This document shows, piece by piece, positions 24,652 to 32,184 of a stretch of 64,000 bases of DNA (the stretch's first letter is position 1; the number at the start of each line of letters is the position of its first letter). Under the pieces are notes generated by a model. That model did not search any database. It worked only from the letters and a program-made list of their open reading frames with translations, and was not told the DNA's origin. Location: NCBI RefSeq assembly GCF_003063645.1, contig NZ_NESJ01000022.1, positions 1 to 64,000 on the forward strand, given 5' to 3'. This stretch comes from Limnohabitans sp. 2KL-51 (GTDB lineage: Bacteria; Pseudomonadota; Gammaproteobacteria; Burkholderiales; Burkholderiaceae_C). Made by a program: the position numbers and the translations under genes.

Positions 24652-25637
24652 TTGACGTTCGCGAACTTGATGGCCCAAGGTGCCAAGTCAGGGAACTCCT
24701 TGCCAATGTCGGCCACGCGGGCTTTCATGGCCACGGTGTCAATGGCGTTGAACTTCATGCCGTGGCCTTCGAGCTTCTTGCGTAAGGCGCCTTCTGTCGA
24801 CACCATGGTGTCGGTCGCCTCCAGCATCACACGCTCGCCTTCGTCTTTCAGGAGTTTCTGCACGTCAGCAGGCAGACGCTTGAAGCGTGCGTCCGAATAA
24901 ATCCAGGTCATGGCGCCGATCACATGGCGCGTGTCGATGGCGTACTTCTGCACTTCGTAGTACTTCATCGTGTCGATGATCTCCAGCGGGTTTTCCTGCC
25001 CGTCAACCACGCCCTGCTGCATAGAAGTGAACATCTCGGCCATACCCATGGGCACCGGGCTGGCACCCAGCAACTCCCAGGTCATGCGGTACATCTTGAG
25101 CGGGGGCACGCGCAGCTTCAAGCCCTTGATGTCGGCCACCGATGCCACAGGCTTGTTAGAGCTGAGCCAGCGTGCGCCACGGTAGCCCGCACCAATGATG
25201 CGGAAAGAACTCTTTTTGGCCACTTCTTCCATGAACTCGGCACCCACAGGGCCGTAGTAAACCTTCTTGAAGTGGTCGACATCGCGCACCAGATAAGGAT
25301 AAGCCTCTAGGCCTGGCAGCACGTTGTAACGGTCGAGCGTACCGATGGACTGGAGCACGATGTCGTTGGTGCCGATCTTCAGGCCTTCGATCGAGGCAGG
25401 CCAATCGCCGGTCGAGCCGCTGGCCGCGATCTGGATCTTGACCTTGCCACCCGACTTGGTTTCTACCGCCTTGGCATAAGACTCAGCGGCATTGAACCAG
25501 ATGTTGCCAGGGTTGTAAATGTGCGCCATTTTCAGGACGATCGGGGCCTGCGCCCAAGCAGGGCCTGCAGACATGCCTGCCACCATGGCTGCAGCACCAA
25601 GTGCCTTGAGCATTGCGCGTTTGTTCGTCTTTAACAT
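24648..25637 (-). CDS. dctP: TRAP transporter substrate-binding protein (DctP family)
   Basis: A 329-residue periplasmic solute-binding protein. The signal peptide is residues 1-29 (MLKTNKRAMLKALGAAAMVA start, ending PAWAQ). The DctP fold shows LKMAHIYNPGNIWFNAAESYAKAVE, GARWLSSNKPVASVADIKGLKLRVP with the usual carboxylate-binding Arg, and GVVDGQENPLEIIDTMKYYEVQKY. The precise ligand is unknown. RBS GGAGAC is 10 bases upstream. It heads the operon with dctQ, dctM and an SDR. Confidence 0.92.
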   Translation of the reverse strand: MLKTNKRAMLKALGAAAMVAGMSAGPAWAQAPIVLKMAHIYNPGNIWFNAAESYAKAVETKSGGKVKIQIAASGSTGDWPASIEGLKIGTNDIVLQSIGTLDRYNVLPGLEAYPYLVRDVDHFKKVYYGPVGAEFMEEVAKKSSFRIIGAGYRGARWLSSNKPVASVADIKGLKLRVPPLKMYRMTWELLGASPVPMGMAEMFTSMQQGVVDGQENPLEIIDTMKYYEVQKYAIDTRHVIGAMTWIYSDARFKRLPADVQKLLKDEGERVMLEATDTMVSTEGALRKKLEGHGMKFNAIDTVAMKARVADIGKEFPDLAPWAIKFANVK

Positions 25638-25732
25638 CTTGAAAGTCTCCTGGATGGGGTGAATGATTTCGTGGCAGCCACCATGTTCTTGCTGCTCGAA
25701 TCAGTATGTCACCCGACACCCACACGCCCGCA

Positions 25733-25744
25733 AGGGAAAACCCT
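25733..25744 (-). promoter_or_regulatory. AGGGTTTTCCCT palindrome upstream of dctP
   Basis: A perfect 12-bp palindrome about 96 bases before the dctP start. On the minus strand it continues as GGGTTTTCCCTTGC, identical over 14 bases to the site upstream of phasin. The remainder of the 343-base gap to the exonuclease gene is fairly AT-rich near 25800-25930 and contains no other feature I can support. Confidence 0.4.
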
Positions 25745-25980
25745 AGTACCTACGCCCGCCAGCACGGATGCAGTTACCTGCGTGACACGCCGCCTGAAAA
25801 CCCCAGCCGGTTAAATTGAAATGGCGCTGGTCGTGGGTATTGGCATTTGAGCTTTTTTTCAGCTTTGAAAAACAGCGTAAACATTTGCCAAAGGCGAGTT
25901 TTCCCCAGTTTTTTCGGAACTTTTTGCAACGTTGAATGGAGATCGGGATGCGACTTTTCTTCGCGCCTCCATGGCTGTGC

Positions 25981-26592
25981 TCAACCACCTGCATGCTGCC
26001 TCAAATACGGCCCCACCAAATGCCGACTGGTGCGTTGCAGGCCCATCAGCAAAGCGTGGTCGGGCTGCTGGCAGCCGTAGCGGTTTTTCAGGTCATGCTG
26101 CATTTGCGCCAACAAATGCGCAGCCATCTCGGCATCGGCCAAGGCCCGGTGGGCGCGGCCTGACGACGGCAAATGGTGCAAAGCGGCCAGCGTGCCCAGC
26201 TTGTGGTTGGGTGCTTGCGGATACAGGCGGCGCGACAGCAGCACGGTGCATGCAAAGGGGTGCGAGCCGTCCTCGCCGCAGCGCGCCAACTCGGCTTGCC
26301 AAAACTTTTTGTCGAATGACGCGTTGTGCGCCACCATCGGCCTGCCCGCCACAAACCGAGCCGCCTCGCGCATCACCTGGTCTGCCGGCGGCGCGGCTTG
26401 CACCATCTCGTTGGTGATGCCAGTGAGCAGCGTGATAAAACTGTTCACCCGAACCCCGGCGTTCATCAGGCTTTGGTAACGGTCCACCACCTGCCCACCC
26501 TCCAGCATCACCACCGCCACCTCGGTGGCGCGGTCGCCCATGCCCGGCGAAATGCCCGTGGTTTCAAAGTCGATGATGGCGATGGCGCTCAC
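25981..26592 (-). CDS. DnaQ-like 3'-5' exonuclease (DEDDh)
   Basis: A 203-residue exonuclease of the DnaQ superfamily. Exo I is IIDFETTGIS, Exo II includes AHNASFDKKFW, and Exo III is HRALADAEM, giving the DEDDh set of four acidic residues and a general-base His. The short length and lack of polymerase domains fit a stand-alone proofreading-like or repair exonuclease rather than the replicative epsilon subunit. It is divergent from the Old Yellow Enzyme gene. Confidence 0.87.
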   Translation of the reverse strand: MSAIAIIDFETTGISPGMGDRATEVAVVMLEGGQVVDRYQSLMNAGVRVNSFITLLTGITNEMVQAAPPADQVMREAARFVAGRPMVAHNASFDKKFWQAELARCGEDGSHPFACTVLLSRRLYPQAPNHKLGTLAALHHLPSSGRAHRALADAEMAAHLLAQMQHDLKNRYGCQQPDHALLMGLQRTSRHLVGPYLRQHAGG

Positions 26593-26652
26593 GGTGTGGT
26601 CCGGCTTGGAGGGGGAGCATCATTATCAATGGACCTTCATCACCAGCCATGG

Positions 26653-26674
26653 ATCCCGGATCGGAGTCCGGGAT
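26653..26674. repeat. Dispersed-type palindrome ATCCCGGA-N6-TCCGGGAT
   Basis: A perfect 8-bp inverted repeat with a 6-base loop, embedded in TGGATCCCGGA and TCCGGGATGACGG. This pattern resembles a short intergenic palindrome common in many proteobacterial genomes. Only one copy occurs in the window, so the repeat status comes from general knowledge. It lies between the divergent exonuclease and alkene-reductase genes. Confidence 0.5.
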
Positions 26675-26765
26675 GACGGATAAGTGGTTGCCGGATCAAC
26701 AGGTATCAGTTCAAACCATAATCAACGCATCCGTTTTGAACCCTCTGCCTTGCAAAGCCCACCCC

Positions 26766-27854
26766 ATGACCGACACCCTTGCCCAGCTCTTCCAACCCAC
26801 CCGCATCGGCGACATCGAGATGGCCAACCGCGTGGTCATGGCCCCGCTGACCCGTTGCCGCGCCGACGAGCCCGCCGGCGACATCCCCGGCAGCGCCATG
26901 AACATCGAGTACTACCGCCAGCGCAGCAACGCGGGCCTGATCATCAGCGAGGGCACGCAGGTCTCGCCCGGGGGCAAAGGCTATGTGGCCACGCCCGGCA
27001 TTCACTCAGACGCGCAGGTCGAAGGCTGGAAGCCGATCACCCAGGCTGTGCACGCGGCCGGCGGAAAAATCATTGCGCAAATCTGGCATGTGGGCCGCAT
27101 CTCGCACCCCGATTTGACCGGCGGCGCTGAACCCATCGCCCCCTCGGCCGTGGCCGCCAAAGTGATGGCCTACGGCCGCAACGGCAAAGTGCCCGCCCCG
27201 GTGCCACACGCCCTGAGCGCGGAAGAAATCAAAGAGGTGGTGCAGCAATACCGCCAGGGCGCGGCCAACGCCATGCGCGCTGGTTTTGACGGCGTGGAAA
27301 TCCACGGAGCCAACGGCTACCTGATCGACCAGTTCTTGCGCGACAGCACCAACTTGCGCACCGACGGCTACGGCGGCTCGCCGCAAAACCGCATCCGCTT
27401 TGCACTCGAAGTGGTCGACGCTGTGGCCGCCGAAATCGGCTCAGGCCGCACCGGCATCCGCCTGTCGCCCGTCTCGCCCGCCAACGACTCGGCCGAGAGC
27501 AATCCCCAGGCTGTGTTCGGCCCGCTGGTCGAAGCGCTCAGCCAACGCGGCATCGCCTTCATCCACTTTGTGGAAGGCGCCACCGGTGGCCCGCGCGACC
27601 TGACCGGCTTTGACTTTGCGTGGGCACGCCAGACCTTTAAAGGCGCTTATATCGCCAACAACGGCTACACCCGCGACATGGCCATCGACGCCATCGCCTC
27701 AGGCAGCGCCGACGCCGTGGCCTTTGGCCGCGCCTACATCTCCAACCCCGACCTGGTGCAACGCCTCAAAGCCAACGCCCCATTGGTCAAAGCGAACTCC
27801 AGCACCTTTTACGCGCCGGGGCCTGAGGGGTACATCGACTATCCAGCGATGTGA
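26766..27854 (+). CDS. nemA: Old Yellow Enzyme-family alkene reductase
   Basis: A 362-residue FMN oxidoreductase that reduces activated C=C bonds or N-ethylmaleimide-like compounds with NAD(P)H. OYE motifs are LFQPTRIGDIEMANRVVMAPLTR near the N terminus, IIAQIWHVGRISHP, GFDGVEIHGANGYLIDQFL, and TDGYGGSPQNRIRF. A C-terminal phosphate-binding region AVAFGRAYISNPDL is also present. The start at 26766 gives MTDTLAQLF; the open frame extends 39 codons upstream across the dispersed palindrome and is not credible there. It stands alone. Confidence 0.9.
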   Translation: MTDTLAQLFQPTRIGDIEMANRVVMAPLTRCRADEPAGDIPGSAMNIEYYRQRSNAGLIISEGTQVSPGGKGYVATPGIHSDAQVEGWKPITQAVHAAGGKIIAQIWHVGRISHPDLTGGAEPIAPSAVAAKVMAYGRNGKVPAPVPHALSAEEIKEVVQQYRQGAANAMRAGFDGVEIHGANGYLIDQFLRDSTNLRTDGYGGSPQNRIRFALEVVDAVAAEIGSGRTGIRLSPVSPANDSAESNPQAVFGPLVEALSQRGIAFIHFVEGATGGPRDLTGFDFAWARQTFKGAYIANNGYTRDMAIDAIASGSADAVAFGRAYISNPDLVQRLKANAPLVKANSSTFYAPGPEGYIDYPAM

Positions 27855-27881
27855 AGGCAGCCAAGTCAATCGGATAGCAGA

Positions 27882-28172
27882 TCAGTGATAGTCCTGCTCT
27901 CGCTGATGCCGCAAGGCCAGTACGAACACGACATCAGCATCAGCGTCAAAAACATACAAAGCCAGATAGCCAGAACGTCCTCGTGAAATCACCAACTCAC
28001 GCATGCCTTGGGGCACAGGGCGGCCCATGAGTGGGTGACGCTCCAACACAGACAAAGCGTCCAGCACCAAGTCCACCGTTTCAACTGCGTATTCAGGCCG
28101 GTTGAGACGCAAAAAATCCACCAGCTCTTCGAGGTCCTGAGCAGCCTCGGGCGAGTGCACCAGACGCGTCAT
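27882..28172 (-). CDS. ParE/RelE-superfamily toxin
   Basis: A 96-residue small basic protein of the RelE/ParE fold: MTRLVHSPEAAQDLEELVDF, VLERHPLMGRPVPQGMREL and a C-terminal VVFVLALRHQREQDY. It likely poisons gyrase (ParE type) or cleaves ribosome-bound mRNA (RelE type); sequence alone does not decide. It overlaps the upstream antitoxin gene by 4 bases, the normal order for antitoxin then toxin. Confidence 0.87.
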   Translation of the reverse strand: MTRLVHSPEAAQDLEELVDFLRLNRPEYAVETVDLVLDALSVLERHPLMGRPVPQGMRELVISRGRSGYLALYVFDADADVVFVLALRHQREQDYH

Positions 28173-28471
28173 GAACGCGGGGCCAGCAATTGCTCCAGCC
28201 CCTGCACGGGCGGGCGTTGGCTGTCGATGCCGCGCACCTTGTCCTTGAGGTAGGCCGCCATGGCCTGCCCATCCACACCCAAGCCGGTTTGCAGCAAGTT
28301 TTGCCTGGCCAGCAGTGCCTTGGCCACCCAGGCTTCATCCTCCGTCGAGCGGGTGACCGCCGACTCGATGGCCTGCACCATGAACGCGTGCGGCGTGACC
28401 CCACGCTGGCTTGCGGCCAGCTGCACTTTGGCTCGGGCTTGATCATCCAATTTGACGGAAAAGGTGGGCAT
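28169..28471 (-). CDS. Ribbon-helix-helix antitoxin
   Basis: A 100-residue partner of the ParE/RelE-type toxin. The N terminus MPTFSVKLDDQARAKVQLAA followed by GVTPHAFMVQAIESAV is a CopG-like ribbon-helix-helix DNA-binding unit. The C-terminal half should wrap the toxin. A good ribosome-binding site (AGGAG) is 8 bases upstream. A GGTGTT/AACACC dyad about 35 bases upstream is a likely autoregulatory operator. Confidence 0.85.
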   Translation of the reverse strand: MPTFSVKLDDQARAKVQLAASQRGVTPHAFMVQAIESAVTRSTEDEAWVAKALLARQNLLQTGLGVDGQAMAAYLKDKVRGIDSQRPPVQGLEQLLAPRS

Positions 28472-28503
28472 GTGATGACTCCTGTTTCCTTCAGTATAGC
28501 TGC

Positions 28504-28523
28504 GGTGTTACTTAATAAACACC
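28504..28523 (-). promoter_or_regulatory. Probable toxin-antitoxin operator
   Basis: GGTGTT-N8-AACACC forms a 6-bp perfect dyad in an AT-rich stretch (GGTGTTACTTAATAAACACC) located in the antitoxin promoter region. Ribbon-helix-helix antitoxins usually bind such dyads to repress their own operon. Confidence 0.45.
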
Positions 28524-28587
28524 TCATATCACATGCAGCACATCATCGATTCGGCGATGTGAGTCGGTTTTTACGGTCTTGCATCAA

Positions 28588-28605
28588 ATTAAAGAATGCT
28601 TTAAT
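28588..28605 (+). promoter_or_regulatory. Palindrome upstream of fic
   Basis: ATTAAAG-N4-CTTTAAT is a perfect 7-bp dyad 39 bases before the fic start. A half-site CTTTAAT recurs at 28629-28635, 30 bases downstream. The Fic protein has a C-terminal winged-helix-like domain, so autoregulation through these sites is possible. Confidence 0.4.
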
Positions 28606-28643
28606 GTGTGACCTTGTATTCAAGCAAACTTTAATCACTTGCC

Positions 28644-29795
28644 ATGCGCGTCACCGGGTCATACGTCATATCCACCACCCTTGGAGAGAGTGTGCGGGCG
28701 TTCGTACCGCACGCCCTGCCGCCTGCGACGCCCGTGCTCGACGCCTCCAGCTATGCCGAGCTCAACCGCACGGCCGAACTGTCGTTGGCGCGTCTTCAAG
28801 GGGTTGCCGGGCTGGTGCCGTCCATTGACTGGCTGCTCTACAGCGCCATTCGCCAAGAAGCCCTCCTCACCTCTCAGATTGAAGGCACCCAAGCGACGCT
28901 GATCGACCTGTTTGACAAAGAAGCTGGGCTGACGGTCAGCAACACCGATGATGTGGAAGAGGTGACCAATTACCTGCGTGCCTTTCGCTGGACACAAGAC
29001 ACCTTGCGCGACCCCAAAGGCCTGCCCATGAGCGTGCGCCTGATGCGCCAAGCACACCGCCTGCTCATGGACGGAGCTCGCGGCGCAGGCCGCCAACCCG
29101 GCGAATTACGAAAGTCTCAGAACTGGATTGGCGGCACGCGCCCCGGCAACGCCGTGTTTGTGCCTGCACCGCCAGAACATGTCTCGGCGCTGCTGGCTGA
29201 TCTGGAAAGCTTCATTCACCAAGTAGACACACAAGACACCTTGCCCCCCTTGGTACGGATCGGACTGGTCCACGCCCAGTTTGAAACCATTCACCCATTT
29301 CTGGATGGCAACGGCCGTATTGGCCGTTTGCTCATTGCTGCACTCATGGAACAGTGGGGCTTGCTGTCACAGCCCTTGGTTTACGTCAGCGCCTACCTCA
29401 AGCAGCATCAATCCGAGTACTACCAACGACTTTCCGCAGTCCGCACTGATGGCGACTGGGAGGGCTGGGTGGCCTTCTTTCTTGAAGGCGTTGCCCGTGC
29501 AGCAGACACGGCAGAACGCGGCATTGTTGCACTGGCCAGCCTGATCAATACCGACAGACGTCGCTTGTTGCAGGCCCCCAAAATCACCCCAGCCAGTCTT
29601 CGCCTGTTTGAACTCTTGCCACTGATGCCCATCTTTTCCATCGACCAAGTCTGCGAACGCCTGAACACCACCTTCCCCACGGCCACCGCAGCAGTCAAGA
29701 CACTGGAGGCGCTGGGTATCGTGGTGGAGCAGACTGGACAAAAAAAGAACCGCCATTTCAGCTACCAAGCCTATGTGCAATTGCTGAGCAGTTGA
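28644..29795 (+). CDS. Fic-domain protein with built-in inhibitory helix and C-terminal winged helix
   Basis: A 383-residue Fic protein, predicted to AMPylate or otherwise modify a target protein. The catalytic loop HPFLDGNGRIGR (residues 217-228) is complete, with His217. An inhibitory motif TSQIEGT (near residues 76-82) precedes it, the class II arrangement in which Glu80 blocks ATP binding. The C-terminal 90 residues look like a winged helix (IFSIDQVCERLNTTFPTATA, AVKTLEALGIVVEQ), as in many chromosomal Fic proteins. It is 7 bases upstream of a metallophosphoesterase gene and divergent from the toxin-antitoxin pair. Confidence 0.9.
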   Translation: MRVTGSYVISTTLGESVRAFVPHALPPATPVLDASSYAELNRTAELSLARLQGVAGLVPSIDWLLYSAIRQEALLTSQIEGTQATLIDLFDKEAGLTVSNTDDVEEVTNYLRAFRWTQDTLRDPKGLPMSVRLMRQAHRLLMDGARGAGRQPGELRKSQNWIGGTRPGNAVFVPAPPEHVSALLADLESFIHQVDTQDTLPPLVRIGLVHAQFETIHPFLDGNGRIGRLLIAALMEQWGLLSQPLVYVSAYLKQHQSEYYQRLSAVRTDGDWEGWVAFFLEGVARAADTAERGIVALASLINTDRRRLLQAPKITPASLRLFELLPLMPIFSIDQVCERLNTTFPTATAAVKTLEALGIVVEQTGQKKNRHFSYQAYVQLLSS

Positions 29796-29802
29796 CGCCC
29801 CC

Positions 29803-30480
29803 ATGCACCCCGGCCCCATCCTCTTTTGCGGCGACCCGCACGGCCAATGGCAGCACATCATCGATGCCGCCTTGCAAACACGCGTCCGCGCCGTGATCCT
29901 GCTCGGCGACCTGGAGCCGGCCCGGCCGCTGCACATCGAGCTGGAAGCGATTTGGGAGCGCGTCTGGTTCATCCACGGCAACCACGACACCGACCATGCG
30001 GACAACTTTGCCAACGTGTGGCACGACGATGTGAGCGAGCGCAACTTGCACGGCCGCGTCGTCACCCTGCCCTGCGGCACGCGCATTGGCGGGCTGGGCG
30101 GCGTGTTTCGTGGTGCGGTGTGGTACCCCAAAGACGCACAAGCCCCCAAGTTTCGCAACCGCGAAGAACACACCCGCATCACCCCACGCCAAGACCGCTG
30201 GCAAGGCGGCGTGCACCTCAAGCACTGGTCCAGCATCTACCCCGACGAAGTCGAACAACTGGCCGCGCTGCAGGCCGACATCCTCATCACCCACGAAGCC
30301 CCCGGCTACCACGAACACGGATTCCACGAGCTGGACGAACTGGCGCGCCGCATGGGCGTGCGCACCACGGTGCATGGCCACCAGCACGACTGCATCGACA
30401 GCAGCGCGCGCTGGGCTGAGCAGGGGTTTGAAAGTTATGGGGTGGGGCTGCGGGGGGTGATGGCGTGGCCTAGAGGGTGA
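29803..30480 (+). CDS. Calcineurin-like metallophosphoesterase
   Basis: A 225-residue phosphoesterase. The motifs are FCGDPHGQ, VILLGDLEP (the usual GDxxD region altered), FIHGNHDTDH, ILITHEAP and VHGHQHD, giving most of the dimetal ligands. The first motif reads D-P-H, so metal ligands D and H are kept. It follows fic by 7 bases and probably shares its transcript. Whether it reverses or complements the Fic modification is unknown. Confidence 0.83.
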   Translation: MHPGPILFCGDPHGQWQHIIDAALQTRVRAVILLGDLEPARPLHIELEAIWERVWFIHGNHDTDHADNFANVWHDDVSERNLHGRVVTLPCGTRIGGLGGVFRGAVWYPKDAQAPKFRNREEHTRITPRQDRWQGGVHLKHWSSIYPDEVEQLAALQADILITHEAPGYHEHGFHELDELARRMGVRTTVHGHQHDCIDSSARWAEQGFESYGVGLRGVMAWPRG

Positions 30481-30518
30481 TGCCCCGATGGCGAAGTGTT
30501 TCGAAAACAAGGGGTAGC

Positions 30519-30528
30519 GGGTAAACCC
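30519..30528 (+). promoter_or_regulatory. GGGTAAACCC palindrome upstream of the second dctP
   Basis: A variant of the GGGTTTTCCC palindrome found upstream of the other dctP and of phasin. It lies 114 bases before the dctP start. Confidence 0.35.
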
Positions 30529-30541
30529 CTAAAAAAGTCAA

Positions 30542-30564
30542 CAACCAAACGATTGTTTTGTCGG
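30542..30564 (+). promoter_or_regulatory. Candidate TetR operator, site 1
   Basis: The 23-base site begins CAACCAAAC and ends TTTTGTCGG. It has a central AAAC/GTTT dyad and matches 18 of 23 bases of the site at 42677-42699. It lies about 80 bases upstream of the dctP start. Inferred target of the TetR regulator at 37.7 kb. Confidence 0.5.
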
Positions 30565-30642
30565 ACCTCAATCGATAGCATGAAGGGGGCACACATCAAT
30601 TTCCACCATGTGGCAACTTTGAAAAACGACTTGGAGTCACCG

Positions 30643-31677
30643 ATGAAGAAACATTTTTTGGTTACCTGCGCTGCACTGGCACTTGCACTACCCTCGCAAG
30701 CTCAAGATTACCCATCCTTGTCACTGAAGATGGCACACCCTCTGGCGCAAACTTTTCCGGGTGCCGAATGGGACAAGTGGTTTGCTGAAGAGATTGAAAA
30801 ACGATCTGGCGGAAAGATCAAAATTCAAATTTTCTGGTCTGGTCAGCTGGGTGGCCTCACAGAAATTAAAAACCTCGTCGGCAATGGCGCTGTTGACATC
30901 GGCGTATTCGCTCAAGCTGTTCATGCTTCTGAGCTTCCATTAACTTCTGTTTCAGCCGGTCTTCTCAACAGGGTATCGGCTGATGCGAAGACAGGCTCCG
31001 AATTGGCGCGTGCCAGCTACGCGACCAAAACTGTGACCGATGAACTCCAGGCTCAAAACCTCAAAGTCATCAAGTGGACAGTACCCTCCCCTTACAAACT
31101 ACTTTGTAACAAGGCGGTCAACACATCCGCCGACCTCAAAGGATTGAAAGTCAGAGCGGTTGGTGGCGCCTATGTGCCCATTTGGATGGAGGCTTATGGC
31201 ATGGTGCCAACGCGGGTTCAAGCGACGGAAATCCGCGAAGGTCTGCAGCGTGGAACGCTCGATTGCAACTTCGGCCCCATCGAATGGACGCCTTTTTCAG
31301 ATCTGCAAAAAGTCGCGCCGTATCTTTCAGATTTGAATACGGGCTCCTTCACAACATTCCAGATGTATGTGCCCGCCAAGGCTTACAACGCATGGCCACG
31401 CTCGGTACAGACATTGTTCACGCAAGTGGCTCAAGAAGCCATGCAAAAAGACCTGGCGGCTCTGCCCAAAGTCGAAGCCGATGCGATGGACAAATTCAAA
31501 GCCACAGGTGGCAGCATCGTTCAGATGAAAGATCTGCAAAATTTCATCGCGCGTTCGCCTGACATGATCCAAATCTGGGTGGACAAGTCCACGAAAGACG
31601 GCCTGGGCGAGAAGATCAAAGAATTGATTCCCCTGCAAAGGAAAGCTGCTCAAAGCTTTGCAAACTCGCGCAACTGA
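30643..31677 (+). CDS. dctP: TRAP transporter substrate-binding protein of the catabolic island
   Basis: A 344-residue periplasmic binding protein. The signal peptide is MKKHFLVTCAALALALPSQA. DctP-family segments are LSLKMAHPLAQTFPGAEWD, IKIQIFWSGQLGGLTEIKNLV, and the ligand-binding region KLLCNKAVNTSADLKGLKVR. The ATG at 30643 has GGAG 8 bases upstream. It starts the operon dctP-dctQ-dctM-acyl-CoA ligase. Codon use is more AT-rich than in flanking core genes, which suggests transfer. Ligand unknown; only modest resemblance to the DctP at 25 kb. Confidence 0.9.
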   Translation: MKKHFLVTCAALALALPSQAQDYPSLSLKMAHPLAQTFPGAEWDKWFAEEIEKRSGGKIKIQIFWSGQLGGLTEIKNLVGNGAVDIGVFAQAVHASELPLTSVSAGLLNRVSADAKTGSELARASYATKTVTDELQAQNLKVIKWTVPSPYKLLCNKAVNTSADLKGLKVRAVGGAYVPIWMEAYGMVPTRVQATEIREGLQRGTLDCNFGPIEWTPFSDLQKVAPYLSDLNTGSFTTFQMYVPAKAYNAWPRSVQTLFTQVAQEAMQKDLAALPKVEADAMDKFKATGGSIVQMKDLQNFIARSPDMIQIWVDKSTKDGLGEKIKELIPLQRKAAQSFANSRN

Positions 31678-31689
31678 TCTCAGTTGAAG

Positions 31690-32184
31690 ATGAATAAATT
31701 AATTCAATGGATTGAAAAAGCAGCACTTGCAGTTTGCGCAAGTGCTGTGCTCATCATGATGGTTATTGGTTCAATAGACATCGTGATGGGCAACGTTCTG
31801 GGCTTTTACATATCGTACAAAGTAGAGCTGTCCGGGACGCTTTTAGCGACCAGTATTTTCTTGGCATGCAGTCCTGTTCAAAGAGGCAATGAACATATTC
31901 GAGTGGATTTATTCGAACATTACATGGGTGACAAAACCAGAAAAATGACCGCTTTCCTTGGTAATTTGTGCGGGCTTTTATTTGTAGGCTTGATTAGCTA
32001 TGGGCTATGGAATCAGGCATTCAAAAGTGTGATGATTTTTGAGGCATCTGCAGACACATCAGGGTTTTTAATTTGGCCCTGGAAATTAGCATGCCCCATT
32101 GGGACGAGTCTTTGCGTTCTGACCATCGGGGGTCAATTGATTCAGCAAATTTTCACTTCCTCATCATTGAAGGAAAGCAAGTGA
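31690..32184 (+). CDS. dctQ: TRAP transporter small permease of the catabolic island
   Basis: A 164-residue membrane protein with four predicted helices (ALAVCASAVLIMMVIGSIDIV; LLATSIFLACSPVQRGNEHI; AFLGNLCGLLFVGLISYGL; and a C-terminal pair). The RGNEHIRVDLF motif is typical of DctQ. The gene is among the most AT-rich in the window. It ends in a GTGA overlap with dctM. Confidence 0.85.
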   Translation: MNKLIQWIEKAALAVCASAVLIMMVIGSIDIVMGNVLGFYISYKVELSGTLLATSIFLACSPVQRGNEHIRVDLFEHYMGDKTRKMTAFLGNLCGLLFVGLISYGLWNQAFKSVMIFEASADTSGFLIWPWKLACPIGTSLCVLTIGGQLIQQIFTSSSLKESK

